Under the pieces are notes generated by a model. That model saw only the letters and a program-made list of their open reading frames with translations, did not search any database and had not been told where the DNA came from. Shown one piece after another: positions 1 through 12,283 of a stretch of DNA of 64,000 nucleotides (position 1 is its first letter; the number at the start of each line of letters is the position of its first letter). A program made the translations under genes and the position numbers. This DNA comes from Mangifera indica (lineage: Eukaryota > Streptophyta > Magnoliopsida > Sapindales > Anacardiaceae): assembly GCF_011075055.1 (NCBI RefSeq), contig NC_058145.1:1562887-1626886 (forward strand), written 5' to 3'.

Positions 1-815
1 CTTGGTTTCATACTAAAATGATGTCGTTTTGGTGCATATTTGTTAAAATGACATCATTTTACATTAAATTTTTTAGGCTCATAAAGTTGACGAGCTGACC
101 AACCTTAAAGCTTAAGCTCGAGCTCAAACAAACTCGATTTGAATCTAACCTTAAGTTTGACCATCAAAGCACGAAATTTATGGTAACTAGTTCTGATTTT
201 TTGGAATAAGTGGCTAAAGTTTAAGGAGGGTCAATAGGTGTAAATGACATGTTGCATTCACACGTACTTGAATGCTTATGGTCGTGTTTCAAATGTAAAA
301 TCATTGTGATATGCACAACAATATAAGAAGGGAGTTTAAGGTTATTGATTTGTATTGAGATGATAGTAAGGAGTTGTAGAGGTGATGAGTGCAAAGGTGA
401 AGTCATGTGTGATATTAATAAAGGAACAAAGTCATTTTTACACAAATTGATCGAGAGTTGGAACCACTCTTCTAATGAGTCCAATACAAAAAGAACCATT
501 GACTCTAAACTTAATTAAACCCCAAAAGTGAGTGTATTCAAGATGTCTTACTAACAATTCCATTGTGCCAAACCTCTAAAGCTATAACATTACATAGTAG
601 ATATGTTTGTCTTGGAGCATAAGGCTTGTTTTGTAAGACTTGAAATCATGTCATATGATAGTTGAAAAGATGTCACTCTTCGGACAAAAGAATATCAAAC
701 AGTGAGTTACTTAGTTGGAATGATACTGTTGATAACAAATTTCAGGTCATCAATCAATTATAATCACTACTCTTTTTAGTTTTCACACTTAACTTGAAGA
801 GCATTGGATTAGGGT
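1..815. repeat. Duplicated block A, copy 1
   Basis: This block is colinear with 22,013-22,816. Both start in an AATGTCGTTTT context, pass through GAGCTGACC-type text and end at ATTAGGGTTCA, with only scattered differences. The first 170 bases belong to a degenerate family built on alternating GAGCTC/TCGAGTT words that recurs across the window. I see no supported gene here; the small antisense frame at 221-499 has no recognisable features. Confidence 0.7.
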
Positions 816-1845
816 TCAAGAGTAAGAAATTTGATAAACAAGGATGATAGAATTGTGATCTTCCTTTGTGCTACATTTATGTACCTTGTTAGGGCATTAA
901 TAAGCCCAGTTAGGGATGAACTCATACTCAAGTTGGCCATATAGGATTAGAGCTAACCCATATTCAGATATAACTTAGCTTGAATCCTGCTCTAAATCAA
1001 GAGAGAAATAGAAAGTTAGATATCCGTTGAAAAACTAAAGAAAACAAGAAAATTACTCAATTTTAAACCAAATTGGTCTTCATCATGTTGTTGTCATTGC
1101 TAGTGCTTTCAATGGCAAGATCACCAGGTCCACAACAATGACCACCCTTGCTACCAACCTTACCAACATCATAAATTGCTTGGCTGTAATGGGATAACAT
1201 CCATCCATGTCATTTTTTATAGTTCCAACTAAATGCCTTCATCAGAACATCGATTATCGTAGTTTCCACCATATATCCCATCACCACTATTGCAAACATC
1301 ACCATCCTAACTACCTCCACTGTACAACCATTGTCTAAGCTCATTAGCCATAACAACCACTTCCAACAGCCAAAATACCACTCGTTGCCTATTATTCACA
1401 ACTTATTTCAACATCTTGGTCTTTATTGGTTTTCCTTCATCTTATCTATGCCACAACCATTTCAACTTTATTCTTAACCATGATTTGCTAAAAACTTTGC
1501 AGACCCTTATGACTTATAAATTCTCAATTCTTGGAAGTCTCATGAAATGGATAAGACCTGGTTAGAAGTATAAAGATCTTACATCTACAATGTAGTGATA
1601 ATAATTAGAAAAAACTTATAATTTTAAATTGAAACAAGAATCTAGGTTAAACAACGAAGCTTAAGCAATAGATAATGCTTAAGAAATAACCTAAAATATG
1701 AGAAATAGGTGGATCGATTGGAGCACACTAAAACCTCTATCAAAAAGCCAAATTTAATTTTGGTTCAACAAACTCAAACTGAATTAAAATTAAACCATTT
1801 TTTTGTTAAAATTAAACTTGAACTAAGGGATGTTTAGGCTTGGCC
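816..1845. other. Intergenic, nothing recognised
   Basis: AT-rich sequence with a more C-rich patch at 1,080-1,440. I found no long open frame, splice-consistent exon or terminal repeats. Confidence 0.5.
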
Positions 1846-2550
1846 TGGTCCAAACCCACCCCTAAAGTGAAGTGCTGCAAAGATGAACTGAGGATACAAA
1901 CAATAATAAGATCGAGGGGAAACAATGAGGGAGCAATCTAGTGTTTCTTCTCAAATAACATTAATATGTAGAGCCAATAGCAGAGACACACGTGTAAATT
2001 GCGTGCAAATTGCTCTAAGAAGTTGAGATTTGATGTTTTTCTTTGCAAGTCCTCTACCTTAAGTTAGGTTGGAAATTATTGGACTAGAATAAAAAGTGGT
2101 TTAAATTCAAATTAAATGAAAAATAATTAAATTCAAATTTATAATATGAATTTATAATTCAAATCCTTAACTAATTAAATAAAATAATGTTCTTTCAATA
2201 ATTACTTACATCATTCAAATAAAATAATATGTCAACTTCAAACTGAATCCAAATTCTCTCTATCTCAAGGTTGGTTTTTTTTCAAAAGTAAATCAATCTA
2301 CAAGACTAGCTCTCATGCATCCTTTGCCTAACGACATGTTCTAACTGTTAGGAGCTATTTGGTTTTCAGCTGATAAAAATTAGTTTAATAATTTATTATT
2401 TATTATTTATATTATATTACTTGATTTGTCAATAATAAAAATTTTTAATAATTTTTTATTATCAATTAGTGATGTAATATATAATATAGGTGATAATCTA
2501 ATTTCTACTTTTTACCTTAATATTAAAAGATTACTAAAATAATATTGATT
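1846..2550. repeat. Duplicated block B, copy 1
   Basis: Colinear with 26,386-27,290, including the shared words AAGTGCTG, GAGGGAGCAATCTAGTG and ATATGTAGAGCCAATAG. Copy 2 carries extra sequence at about 26,600-27,000. Blocks A and B keep the same order in both places but enclose different DNA: unidentified sequence here and a PPR pseudogene there. Confidence 0.65.
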
Positions 2551-2553
2551 TTT

Positions 2554-2685
2554 TGATCTAGAGATTGTTTAGGGTCATCGAAGGAAGTCCGAGGTCACCG
2601 GAGGAAGAGGCTTCATTGGGAGGAAGAAAGACCAATTGTCATTCGTCGGAGATAGTGGCCAAAGTTAGGAGGAAGAAAAGCCTAA

Positions 2686-2735
<50 letters not shown>

Positions 2736-2984
2736 TTGCTACTTTTCAAAGTTTAAAAACTTTAGGTAGGGATGAGTTGTTATTTTTAAAATTTAGGGAA
2801 AAAATATAATGAATTTTATGTTTTTAAATTTTTTTTGTTAAATAATGGTTTTGTCTTTAATTTTAACTAAGTTTTTTAATGAAATTATACTTATAAGTAG
2901 ATGTTTAGATTTCTAAAAATTGAAGGGGACCACTTTGAAATTTTACTATACCGTGTGTCAAAAATAGTGTTTTTGACCTTTCTT
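2554..2984. mobile_element. Remnant of a Mutator-type TIR element containing a long G run
   Basis: The segment 2,790-2,984 is homologous, in inverted orientation, to 27,617-27,830, which begins GGCCAAAATACTTG. The purine-rich part at 2,560-2,690 resembles 29,800-29,900. Colinearity with block B stops at about 2,553, which marks the left edge. No target-site duplication is evident, so this is a decayed copy. Confidence 0.45.
2697..2734. repeat. Homopolymer G(38)
   Basis: An uninterrupted run of 38 G directly follows a run of T. It is either a real G/C mononucleotide tract or an assembly artefact. Confidence 0.8.
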
Positions 2985-3785
2985 AAATTTTATGGTAAAA
3001 ACATGGATGAATAAAAACACTTTATAATATTAAAATAACAAAATTATTATTTTATAATTTATTTTACAAATTCATAATACCACTCTCTGTTACCATTCAT
3101 ACCACTATCACAATTTTCAGTCATTATCGACAACATTATCACCACCTTTTATCATCATTATAACTTCAAGTCAATATTCAATCAAACATGAATTGAGATC
3201 TTAGTGTATCACCTGTAAAAACACGTAGATAAATTCATTTGTAAGTTTTAATAAAAACAATGGGATAACAATAATCTTGCTAACGACTGTTATAATTTCT
3301 AATTTGTATAATTAATAACTAATGATGGGGTTTGAAAGGTTGGTTTGGGTGATTAAATAAAATAACTCTGTCATAAAAAGATAAAGTTCTATTAGTATGA
3401 TTATCTTTTCATGTGAGATTGAAGTTTGATTAATATAATTTTTTCTTCACGTGAAAAACTTAAACTGAGAATTACCTATTTTAGTCTTGTCTGATGAAAA
3501 ACTTGGACTTTGAATTTCCCCTTGTAACCCTGTCCGGAGAAGTTAGATAGGAATCCCTGTAAAATAAAGAAAACTAATGGTGGAAAGAATTTATTTTTTG
3601 CACCTTGTTATTTACTTTTAATCAAGACAGAAAATATTTTTATCTTTTTATTAATTTTTAAAATTTTAATAGATTTTAGTAAAAAGTATATCTGAATGGA
3701 AAATGAATTTTTCGAATTAGAAACATTGATTTAAAAAAAGAAAAATAACCAAGGTGGATTTGCGCAACTACAATGCCAATTAACT
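2985..3785. other. AT-rich intergenic
   Basis: No coding or repeat-end signal was recognised in this stretch. Confidence 0.5.
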
Positions 3786-3793
3786 AACAGAAC

Positions 3794-4753
3794 TAGGGAT
3801 AGCAATGGGGAGGGGCGGGGAGGGGATATCAATCCCCGTCCCCGTCCCCGTAGGGGATTTCAATCCCCGTCCCTGTTACGGGGATAAAAAAAAAATCTCT
3901 GTCTCCTCCTCGAGAAGGAAAATCTCCTCCCCATTCCCGCGGGGAAAAATCCCCTCCCCATTCCCGCCCCGTCCCCGCGGGGAAAAATCCCCTCCCCATC
4001 TCTGTCCCGTCCCCGCGGGGAGAAATCCCCTCCCCATATCTATAAATATAAATTTTAATTCCTTTATGTATTTCAATAAATAAAATAAATTATATTCTCC
4101 AAAAATATCACTTGCTACAAGAGCTACAAAATATTCATTGTTATTTTAGTTCAAATACAAAGTTTTCATAAAATCTAACAATATGCAATAATCAATCTCT
4201 TCATTAGTAGCTCTTCATGCATGTGATTTAAAGTAATTTTATAATAACATTAAATTTAATACTTTTCATTCACTTTAATTGATTTTATCAAGTTATAATT
4301 TATTTTTTTTGTGTGTGTAAAACCTGGTGGATTGACTAACTGAAGTTGAAATAGAATTAATTTGGTACATTTGTATTTTATGATAATGAGATTCTGGGGT
4401 TTTTTTAATATATTAGATTAATAGTTTAGAAATTAGTAAAAGCTAATAATTGATAATTCAAAAATTAGTAAAATTAAAGTTATAGTTTTAATAAATCATA
4501 ATGTAAAAATTTCTAGAACTTAATAGTTTATAAATTATTATATTAATATATTAGATTTAGGGGGTGGGGCGGGGTGGGGTGGGGAGGGGCGGGGCAGGGA
4601 CATATGTATCCCTGTCCCCGCCCCGTCCCCGAATACGGGGATTGTTTTCATCCCCATCCCCGCCCATTTTCCTGTTTTTATTGGAGAATCCCCTCCCTGT
4701 TAAGGTCGGGGAGGGTCAGGGCCTCTAAAGTCGAGCTTAAATTGCCATCTCTG
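3794..4753. mobile_element. Non-autonomous hAT element, copy 1 (G/C-rich ends)
   Basis: The left end is TAGGGATAGCAAT and the right end ATTGCCATCTCTG, near-perfect inverted repeats of the Ac-like (T/C)AGGGATG class. A perfect 8-bp target duplication AACAGAAC flanks it (3,786-3,793 and 4,754-4,761), the hAT hallmark. About 250 bp at each end is made of GGGG and CCCC runs with strong fold-back and G-quadruplex potential, around an AT-rich core with no transposase. It is homologous throughout to 33,210-34,131. It sits just upstream of the SHOC1 remnant. Confidence 0.9.
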
Positions 4754-4856
4754 AACAGAACCCTCAACTGTACTACATATAAATAAGCCAATCCAAACAC
4801 GAGCGCCAAAATTTTAATTTTCAAAATCAATTGCCGCCTTGTACTTCCGAGCTGAA

Positions 4857-7800
4857 ATGCGAACTCGCTTTCTGAATACCGATTACTTCACCTCCTCATG
4901 TTCTCCGATCGAAACCCTAAATTTCCTAAACCTTCCCGTTCCTTCTCTGCCTCTTTTGCATTTAGTCTCCTGAAAAGACGAACTTCTCCGCTTCGATGAC
5001 GTCTTTGACATATCTCTGGAGATCGAGCAATTGCCGATCCATTCCGCTGTCTCCAAGTTCTTCTCCAAAGTTATTCCACAAATTACAGATGTTGATTGTC
5101 GCGAGTTTGATTCTCTATGTTCGAAGTTTAGAAAAGGCTGCGACGATGAGGTGAATCGGCATTTTTTAGTTTAATTTAGCGATCAAATGAAGCTGTGCGA
5201 TTATGATACAGAATCTGGTTGTTAATCTGTCCTTTGAACCGAGTTTAGGTTTTATTTAATATTAAATGGAAGATCAATTTACAGTTTTAGGCTATGTATT
5301 TTAAAAGAAATAGAAACAATGGAATCATAAAAGTCCAGAGCTATGTTTCATTTCATTTAAGACTGGATCTGTAAAAACATAAAAAAGAGGTATGAGATTC
5401 TAGATTCTTTGGTCATTTCTTGTTGAAAGGTTCAGTTATAGGGAAGTTTTTTCTTCACTTAAAAGCATATGAAGTAATGTTATTGCTTGTTGCCAGATTA
5501 ACAAGAGGAGCTGCTTCTTGCGCATTTGAAAGCGTGTTCTGAGGAGCACAGTAAAAATACTGTTTTCTTTTTCATTCCAGTTATAGTACTTCTAATTGTG
5601 TTGACTTAACTTAATATCTATGATGCTGGTAAGCTTGTGCAAAAGAAATTGGCTGCTGTGTTGAAATCATCGCAGATTTCAAAGAATAATATCAACATAT
5701 TTTGAGGTTTGGCTAAACATAGATGAAACGCAGTATCAAATCAAGTAGAAAATTTCTCTAAAATTAGAAATGGTCATTAAACCATGTAAAATGGTTAAAA
5801 TATCTGATGAAGAATTCATCTAAAAATCTTTTCAAAGAGATCTTTGTCAAACATTAGGGAAGATGAATGAGATTAACCGGTAAAAAGAAAAAGCAAATTG
5901 GATGAAGCAATCATTTTTAATCCAGCCTATGTCTATGAAGTCATGGAATCAGATTGAAAGGATATTAGCAATTCTAGGTTTTTTCTTTTATAGTTTGCCA
6001 TTAACTGGAATTGATTTGTTTGACTTGCAGGAAGTATTTGGTATTCTTTTTAAAGAGAAAGAACATGAGAATCAGAGAACTTTGGAATCAGACACTACGG
6101 AGGTTGGATCTCCAAAAAGGCGCTGTTAATACTAAGTTTAATTCATGCTTTTCTTGGTCTGCTTGGATTCCCTCAGGTTTAATTAATGTCACTGCAGAAG
6201 GACATTGAGACTGCTGTTGTTGACAAGAATGCACAAAGGGTTGAAGTAATCCATTTTGAAACACCAGAGCTGATTTTATCCATGGTATAGTGAAAATCTG
6301 TTCAAAATACTCTGATACAATAAGCGTCTGTATATCTATTTGATAACATTTTAGCTAAGTAGTAAAGTTTATTTGTATCAGGAAGATGTTTCCGTTTTCG
6401 ATAAAGAGGAGATTTTGGTTGAAAACAATTTAGTAAATCTCTGAACCATGTTTTTAATCATAGCTTTTTTATGCTATAGAGTATTAGAATTTAATGTCCC
6501 TCCAAATTTATATAAACAGTTCAGGGTAAGTTACCTTTTGAATTTCAAAATCTGATGAATTATAGGTCCTGTCTATAAATGTGTAGATGTGTAAGCATAT
6601 TTACATTGATCTAAAGTTTTCCGTATTTCCTATTAATATCCTTTTCAGTGTTTTGCATGGGTAATAATGATATTTTCAGAATTTACAAGCTTACTATTGC
6701 GTGTTCATGAAAGACTTGATTGTTGTGTACAACTTTGAATTTCGAAGCATATCTCTCATTTTTTTGGATGCTGGTAATTTGTTGCAAGCTTTACAGTGTT
6801 ATAACCACAGATTTTAAATAATGGTTATAAGTTTGTCAGTGCCTATTTACAGGGTAGCAAAGTTTATTTATATATGCTTGAATTCAATGCTATAAGCAGA
6901 AAGTTGACAGCTTGAATCTTAAATATGCTCTGACAGCATATATAGGTGACTTTTTCCCAATAATGTTTCACTGGCCATTTTATTGCAAATAGAACATGCA
7001 CAAGTTTTTAACTCCCATTTGATTCTTACCTACACTGCCCAAATTGTAGAGTGAATGGACTATAGAATGAAAGAGCTATTTCACAACTCTTTTGCTGGCT
7101 GAATGATGAACTTAATTTAGAAGAATCAATAACAATGTTTGCAGCCCTTTGCATCACTTGGCACTGGCCTCACAACCTTAATATGCAACTTATGTGAGGC
7201 CAACACAATTTTAACGTAATTCTCACATCCTGAAAAGTTGCATGTAATTTTCTTTCTCATTTAAATGGCATTGTCAACCAGATCAATCTATTCAGAGTGT
7301 CCGGAAGGGTTGAGATTTTGTTTCTTGTTTTCCAGGAGTTTATTAACCTCTAAACTTAGGTCTTTCTTGCAGGATATGGTCATGCGAGATCTTGCATTAC
7401 AGTATCCTAATGAGGTTGAAGAATCAGTTTATTCAGTTGAAGATGTTGCTTCGGACTCCTACATGGAGCAAAGTACTTATCTCTCAGAAGATGATGGTTC
7501 TCTACCAGACCAACTGCTCTTTCAGGGTGGCACATTTCCTCTTTTAGAAGTGGATGAAATAAGTCTAGGTAATTTGACTAGCGCGTCTGCAGAGGATGAA
7601 CTTCTTTCACTTCTTGAAAACATGGAACATCAACACTGGAGTCTAAAAGATAATTTGCTTATTAACAGCAAGGAAATTTTGGGCTCTGTGGACCATGATA
7701 TCTTAGATCCTCTTTCAGATCTTGATTCATCAAAGCAGTGCCTCGACTCAGAGCTGGCATCAGATATGTTCCATAAAGTGGACTTTATAAGCATGGTGGA

Positions 7801-9210
7801 AAGTTCACAGCTTCAAGAAAATTCTGAATCATATAGTGAAGGTCGATGATGCTTGGCTGTTGTCAATAAGCCCAGTGATAAGTCAGGAATTTGAAATATT
7901 TGATACGGACTCATCTCAACTATAGGAAAACTTCTTCGGCACACAAACAACAGATGAACCCATTTCATATGGTTGGATGTTCAGGGATGACATGAATTTT
8001 AAAAATTACAATGAGTTGATCATTGGTCATGAACTAACTCTAACAGATGAAACATTCAAGTCTCTTCCCATACCAGTTCTCCCCGTTCATGACAAGATAA
8101 GATCAATATACACTGCTATGGAGGAAAAAAATAGCGGAATTAAGGCCACAGCCGTTGTCTGCATCTGATGGGATATACTTGGATTGGCATCTTTAGGAAG
8201 GAGATAACTGCAATTTTAATCTATTTTGTTGTCAGCAGAATATGTTGGAGGCAGAGTCAAGGATTGAATTTGATCTAGCTTCATTCTCTCTGATGATTCT
8301 CTAATTGGGCAAAACATGGAAGTATGCGATGAATGGCTGAAAATCGATTATGATGGAAATTCTGTGCTTGATGGTCATCTTATGGGAGTTGCTTAAGGGA
8401 AGTTATACCACAACGGGAGTTCAAAAGGAGGAAAAATGAAATCATCAGTTGAAGAAAATACAAAGGAGGCTTCACTTTTATTCAAATCTATTTCACAGTT
8501 CAATGATCTAGGCTTTTTCTTGAATCCAGGGAAAGCTACCACCGGACAGAAGGGTGAAGCCACAGTCAAGGAATCTGAGACCGCTGTTCCTTCCAGTAAT
8601 CTGGCAGCAGCATGCATGTCCACTGGCTTACAATTGAAGCAGTGGAACATCGCATTGCATAAAGTTGTGTTGTCAGACAATATTGTGGCCCTAATTGATA
8701 TCTTTGAGAAGAGTTATCTAGCCATTGTTCAGAATGAAATGGAGCTGAACTCATTTGCAGCAGCAGATAATTTTAAATTGCTTAGCCTTCCAAAAAACCA
8801 GCTGATGGAATACATTACTGAAAAGATTTTACAGGCAGCCTCTTGCCATGTAGATGAAAAATCTACAGCACTTGTCACTCTATGTGCAATCAAACAAATG
8901 GCTTGGTACATCTGTTTCAATGGCATCCATACAGCTCGCATTTATGTAGATTAAGTTATGCAATAGCCTGGACTGTGTCAAATCAAGATTAGGGTTACTG
9001 CAGTCACTTATTGTAGAAGCAGATGTGAAGGTTGACAAAGAAATAACTAGATCTCTTCCCTCACTACTAGTTATTCAAGGAATTCTTCAGTCAAACACTT
9101 CCCAGAGTAATTTGAAATTACTAATTCTGGCTGAGCAAGTTTTCTGGTGGTCATTGAAGTGTTTGGTAATGTCCATGGGGTTATCATGTAATGAGCTACA
9201 TAATTTTTAT
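4857..9210 (+). pseudogene. SHOC1: SHOC1 (ZIP2-like meiotic crossover factor), decayed 5' half
   Basis: SHOC1 is an XPF-like ZMM protein needed for class I meiotic crossovers. The first exon starts at 4,857 with MRTRFLNTDYF, the plant SHOC1 N-terminus, but a frameshift near 4,970 leads to a stop; the expected text resumes in another frame to a GT donor near 5,151. Later homologous pieces are 6,190-6,280 (FETPELILSM), 7,368-7,849 (FPLLEVDEISLG, INSKEILGS), 7,977-8,160 (MNFKNYNELI, FKSLPIPVL), 8,436-8,954 (AIKQMAWYICFNGIH) and 9,025-9,200 (SLLVIQGILQS). Stops and frame changes separate them, for example after 7,849, 8,168 and 8,954. Homology ends near 9,210, so the C-terminal half, including the XPF-like part, is missing. 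I recall the family alignment from memory, but the many colinear matches make the identity firm. No functional protein is expected. Confidence 0.85.
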
Positions 9211-10984
9211 ACACATCGGGTCAACAGGATTTCCTTCGTGATAGTGGGTCTAAAAGGTCTAAAATGGATGGTCTAAATTAGGAAGTTACTACATGAAGAT
9301 TGGTTAATCTAGAATTTGTAAAACCTCTTCTAAATTGGTTCAACCACTACATGGGCACTAGATGTATTCTAGGATTTTAGCTGCCTTTTCCACAAATGTT
9401 GTTAAACCTATTTTCTTATATTTTTCACATGCTAGCTTACATATTGGGAACAATGCCCAGCCACTCTGATATGATTTGTATCCTAGGGTGAAGAATCTAG
9501 CTCTAACTGTTAGAGTTGATCAAGATGTTCTCAAAGTTTCTTATTTGGAGATTTCATCATGACAGTTGGTAGAGCCGACGAAAATTTCATCACGACAGTG
9601 CAAACCAACTTATAACTAATGATTTTGTTAATCTTTTGACCACTTAGTCTCTTCTCTTTGGCTTGTTGACCAACTACAAGTTATTATTTTTGGAGGAGAT
9701 GAATGTGTTGTTTTAAGCTTGTGAAGGTGTAAGGGAGCTGGCGAAAGTGAAGAAAGGAGTCATGGTGAAAGTGAAAAGTGTCTAAAGGTTTTTAATTTGA
9801 TTAATTTAGGGTGATGCAATAATTTTGAAACGTGAAATAATTAGAGATAATATGATTATTAAACTTTTAAGAATATTTTTTTCAGTTAACATTTTAAATA
9901 AAAATTATTATTTATGATATTAACGAGTAGAAAAGGTATTTCACGTTTAGCCTGTGGGACAAAGTAATTTACTCGATCTATTTTTATACAATTGTGTTAA
10001 AAAATAATTTGAATATAGTAATGTTACAATCTTACATAAAATTTATCAAACAGATTTAAAAAAAAATTTTATGCTTTTTTCTTAAACTTATAATGACCAA
10101 AGATTATTATTTTTATTTTATTTTAAAAATAACTAAATATTAATGGCAAAAAAATTGACATACTATTTTTATTTAATATCGTTGAAAATAAGGTGATTAG
10201 TTTGATACTTTTAATAAATTATAATAAAAATTTGGTTACTTCAATAAAAAAATATGAAAGTTCCGCTTTTTCATTAACAAAAAATAAAGTTAGATTTTTT
10301 CAATAGAAAAATTATGATAGTTTAATGCTTTTAAGTATTGTTATCTATGGATCAAACTAATTTTTGTTATAACATGAAAACACATGGAATTGTAGTGATT
10401 TTCATGAACGTAGAGCTCATAGATTAGGTTAAATCCAATGGTTTTTGACTCATTTAAGTACATATATAAACCCCATAAAACGTTATAAATATATAAAGAA
10501 ACAAAATTATTTTTCATAATTTGGTAAATATAACAAATAATATATTGTTTGAAAATGACACTATTAAATTATTTGTAATATTATTTTTTAAAGTTTTTCT
10601 GAGCATAAAAATATATATATCTAATTTTAAATATATAAATGATATATCATTGTATAATCTTTTACCCCTAGGCCAACATGCAAAATAACGGGGTTTTTGA
10701 TCCACTAAAAAAATTATTGGTGTCTATTTAGTCTTTTGATTGTCTTCTTTTCTCATATTTTTTATTATTTATTTTCTAAATTTAATTTCGTCTGTTCCCT
10801 TGCACCTAGCCCTTATAAGTTATCTCTATAATTTATTTAAAAAAAAAAAAAGAAGAAGGAAGAGCCATTTCTTTGCCCCAGCTTTTCTGGAATTTGATTA
10901 AACTGTAATGTTGCTGTTCAGATCGTCAGATAAGCGGGTGAATTAATACTGATCAGAATTATTAAAATTAAAAAAAAATTATAA
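9211..10984. other. AT-rich intergenic with decayed repeat ends
   Basis: Beyond the SHOC1 remnant I see no gene. Near 9,940-9,975 the words GGGACAAAGTAATTTACTCG resemble the outer ends of the TIR elements at 31,084 and 43,079, so a decayed relative may end here. Confidence 0.45.
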
Positions 10985-11250
10985 TTTTATAAAGGCTAAA
11001 AACCAATTGCAACCCAAAGTTTAGTTAAATGACAAATTTTCACCTGTTATCTTTGAAAAAGTCAAATACATACTCGTAAACAATTTCTGTTAATCCCGTT
11101 AGATCAAGGGTACAATAGTCATTGTCATTGTGCGTGAAAAGATATGCGAGTTTTACTGTTGTGTCGTCACCCAAAACCCATTGCCGCACCGTATTCGCGT
11201 GTTCGGCAAAACCTGACACAAGCGCTCGGCGAAGGAAACGGCGACATGGT

Positions 11251-12021
11251 GCCTGCGTTATTCCCGTCGGTTACGACGAAACGTGCTACCATCCAGAGTT
11301 TCGATTGATAGGTGGCGAAGAATATAATGACCATACGCCATCCTAGGTAGTAACCAAGAGAGACATCAAACTCTTATGTAATTGAGTCTGCTGGTTTGGC
11401 CAAGATTTTAAGTTGCTGGTGTTAAATTAATAGACATTGCTCTATTGGGTTGTTGGAATTGAGAGAGTTCCAATAATTGATTGCTCAGGGGAAGTCTAGA
11501 TCTAGAAGAACTTGGGCATGCAGGTGTGCCAGATCTGCGGTGAAAATGTTGGCAAAATTGTGGATGGGGAACCATTTGTTGCTTGCGATGGTTGTGCATT
11601 TTTTTTTCTGCAGGCCCTGCTATGAGTGCGAGAGGAAGGATGGGAATCAAGCTTGCCCTCAATTTCAACCGTTTAGAGGCGAAGAATATAATGACCATAA
11701 GCAATGAGGTTCAGTGCAAGAAATGCGAGAAACAATACAAGATGGAGTAAAATTGCGAGAGAAGTTTCTCGAAGTGTGGAGTTTATTGTAGACAACAAGA
11801 GCATTATGCATGACAGGGCTCGCAAAGTGTGGATGAACCTCATGCTGCCCCTTGAAGAAGAAGCAGACGAATTGGTTGCTTTTGCTCTTGGGATAGTTGT
11901 TGGGTTGTTGTACACTCATCGATTGAAGAACCATGGAACTGGGGCTAAAGACTGTGTTCTTCATCTCACGTATCTTGAACTGTGCAAGCAAATCGATCCC
12001 AGTGGCAGTTTCGATCGTTGA
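11251..12021 (+). pseudogene. Captured fragment of a DUF7086-family gene (two pieces)
   Basis: Piece 1 (about 11,251-11,340) reads KRATIQSFD, two stops, then AKNIMTI. Piece 2 (11,678-12,021) restarts with AKNIMTI, continues EVQCKKCEKQYKME, changes frame, then gives IMHDRARKVWMN and ends GAKDCVLHLTYLELCKQ...DPSGSFDR before a stop. This order matches the C-terminal domain of plant DUF7086 proteins, whose function is unknown. A 364-bp block with cellulose synthase sequence separates the pieces, and the boundary word is repeated at both edges. Frameshifts and stops make it non-functional. The assignment is from memory of the family. Confidence 0.7.
11518..11664 (+). pseudogene. Captured cellulose synthase (CesA) zinc-finger exon
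   Basis: The frame from 11,518 reads MQVCQICGENVGKIVDGEPF, then VACDGC, CRPCYECERKDGNQAC and PQF. This is the CesA N-terminal RING-type zinc-finger spacing Cx2C-x12-FxACx2C...CYE...C, which in intact CesA mediates subunit contact at the plasma membrane. The final Cys is replaced by Phe and the usual AFPVC is AFFFC. Only this exon is present, with no transmembrane or glycosyltransferase sequence. It lies inside the Mutator-type element between two copies of a 22-bp repeat. Confidence 0.85.
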
Positions 12022-12283
12022 GATTAATCATCTGGGTGAAAAAAGTGTTACTGATTTTTTTATTTTCCTTTTAACATCTTGTAATTGTAATCCAGTGAGT
12101 TTTAGAATATTTTGTCATTTCACCTGCAATGACGACAATGACTATTGTACCCTTGGATACAACAGACTTTATTAACGGAAACTGTTTAAAGGTGGGTATT
12201 TGGCTTTTCCAAAGTTAATGTGCGAAAAATGTCATTTCACAAAACCTTGGGTGGGATGTAGTCCTTCTTTGGCCTTTTATAAA

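Larger units (their letters stand above)
10994..12274. mobile_element. Pack-MULE: Mutator-type element carrying host gene fragments
   Basis: The ends are GGCTAAAAACC... and ...CTTCTTTGGCC, inverted repeats that remain alignable for about 150 bp (both arms contain ACAATAGTCATTGTC). A perfect 9-bp target duplication TTTTATAAA flanks it (10,985-10,993 and 12,275-12,283), the Mutator-superfamily size. There is no transposase. The 1.28-kb interior consists of gene fragments from a DUF7086 gene and from a cellulose synthase gene. The same TIR type (GGCCAAA...CCCACCCAAAG) recurs near 18,420, 27,618 and 30,119. Confidence 0.88.

Noticed and set aside
2565..2756. Open frame with a poly-glycine tail
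   Set aside because: The tail is simply the translated G(38) run; the rest is decayed transposon sequence.
3805..4083. Proline/arginine-rich open frames on both strands (also 33,180-33,494)
   Set aside because: They are translations of the GGGG/CCCC-run arms of the hAT elements and exist on both strands for that reason.
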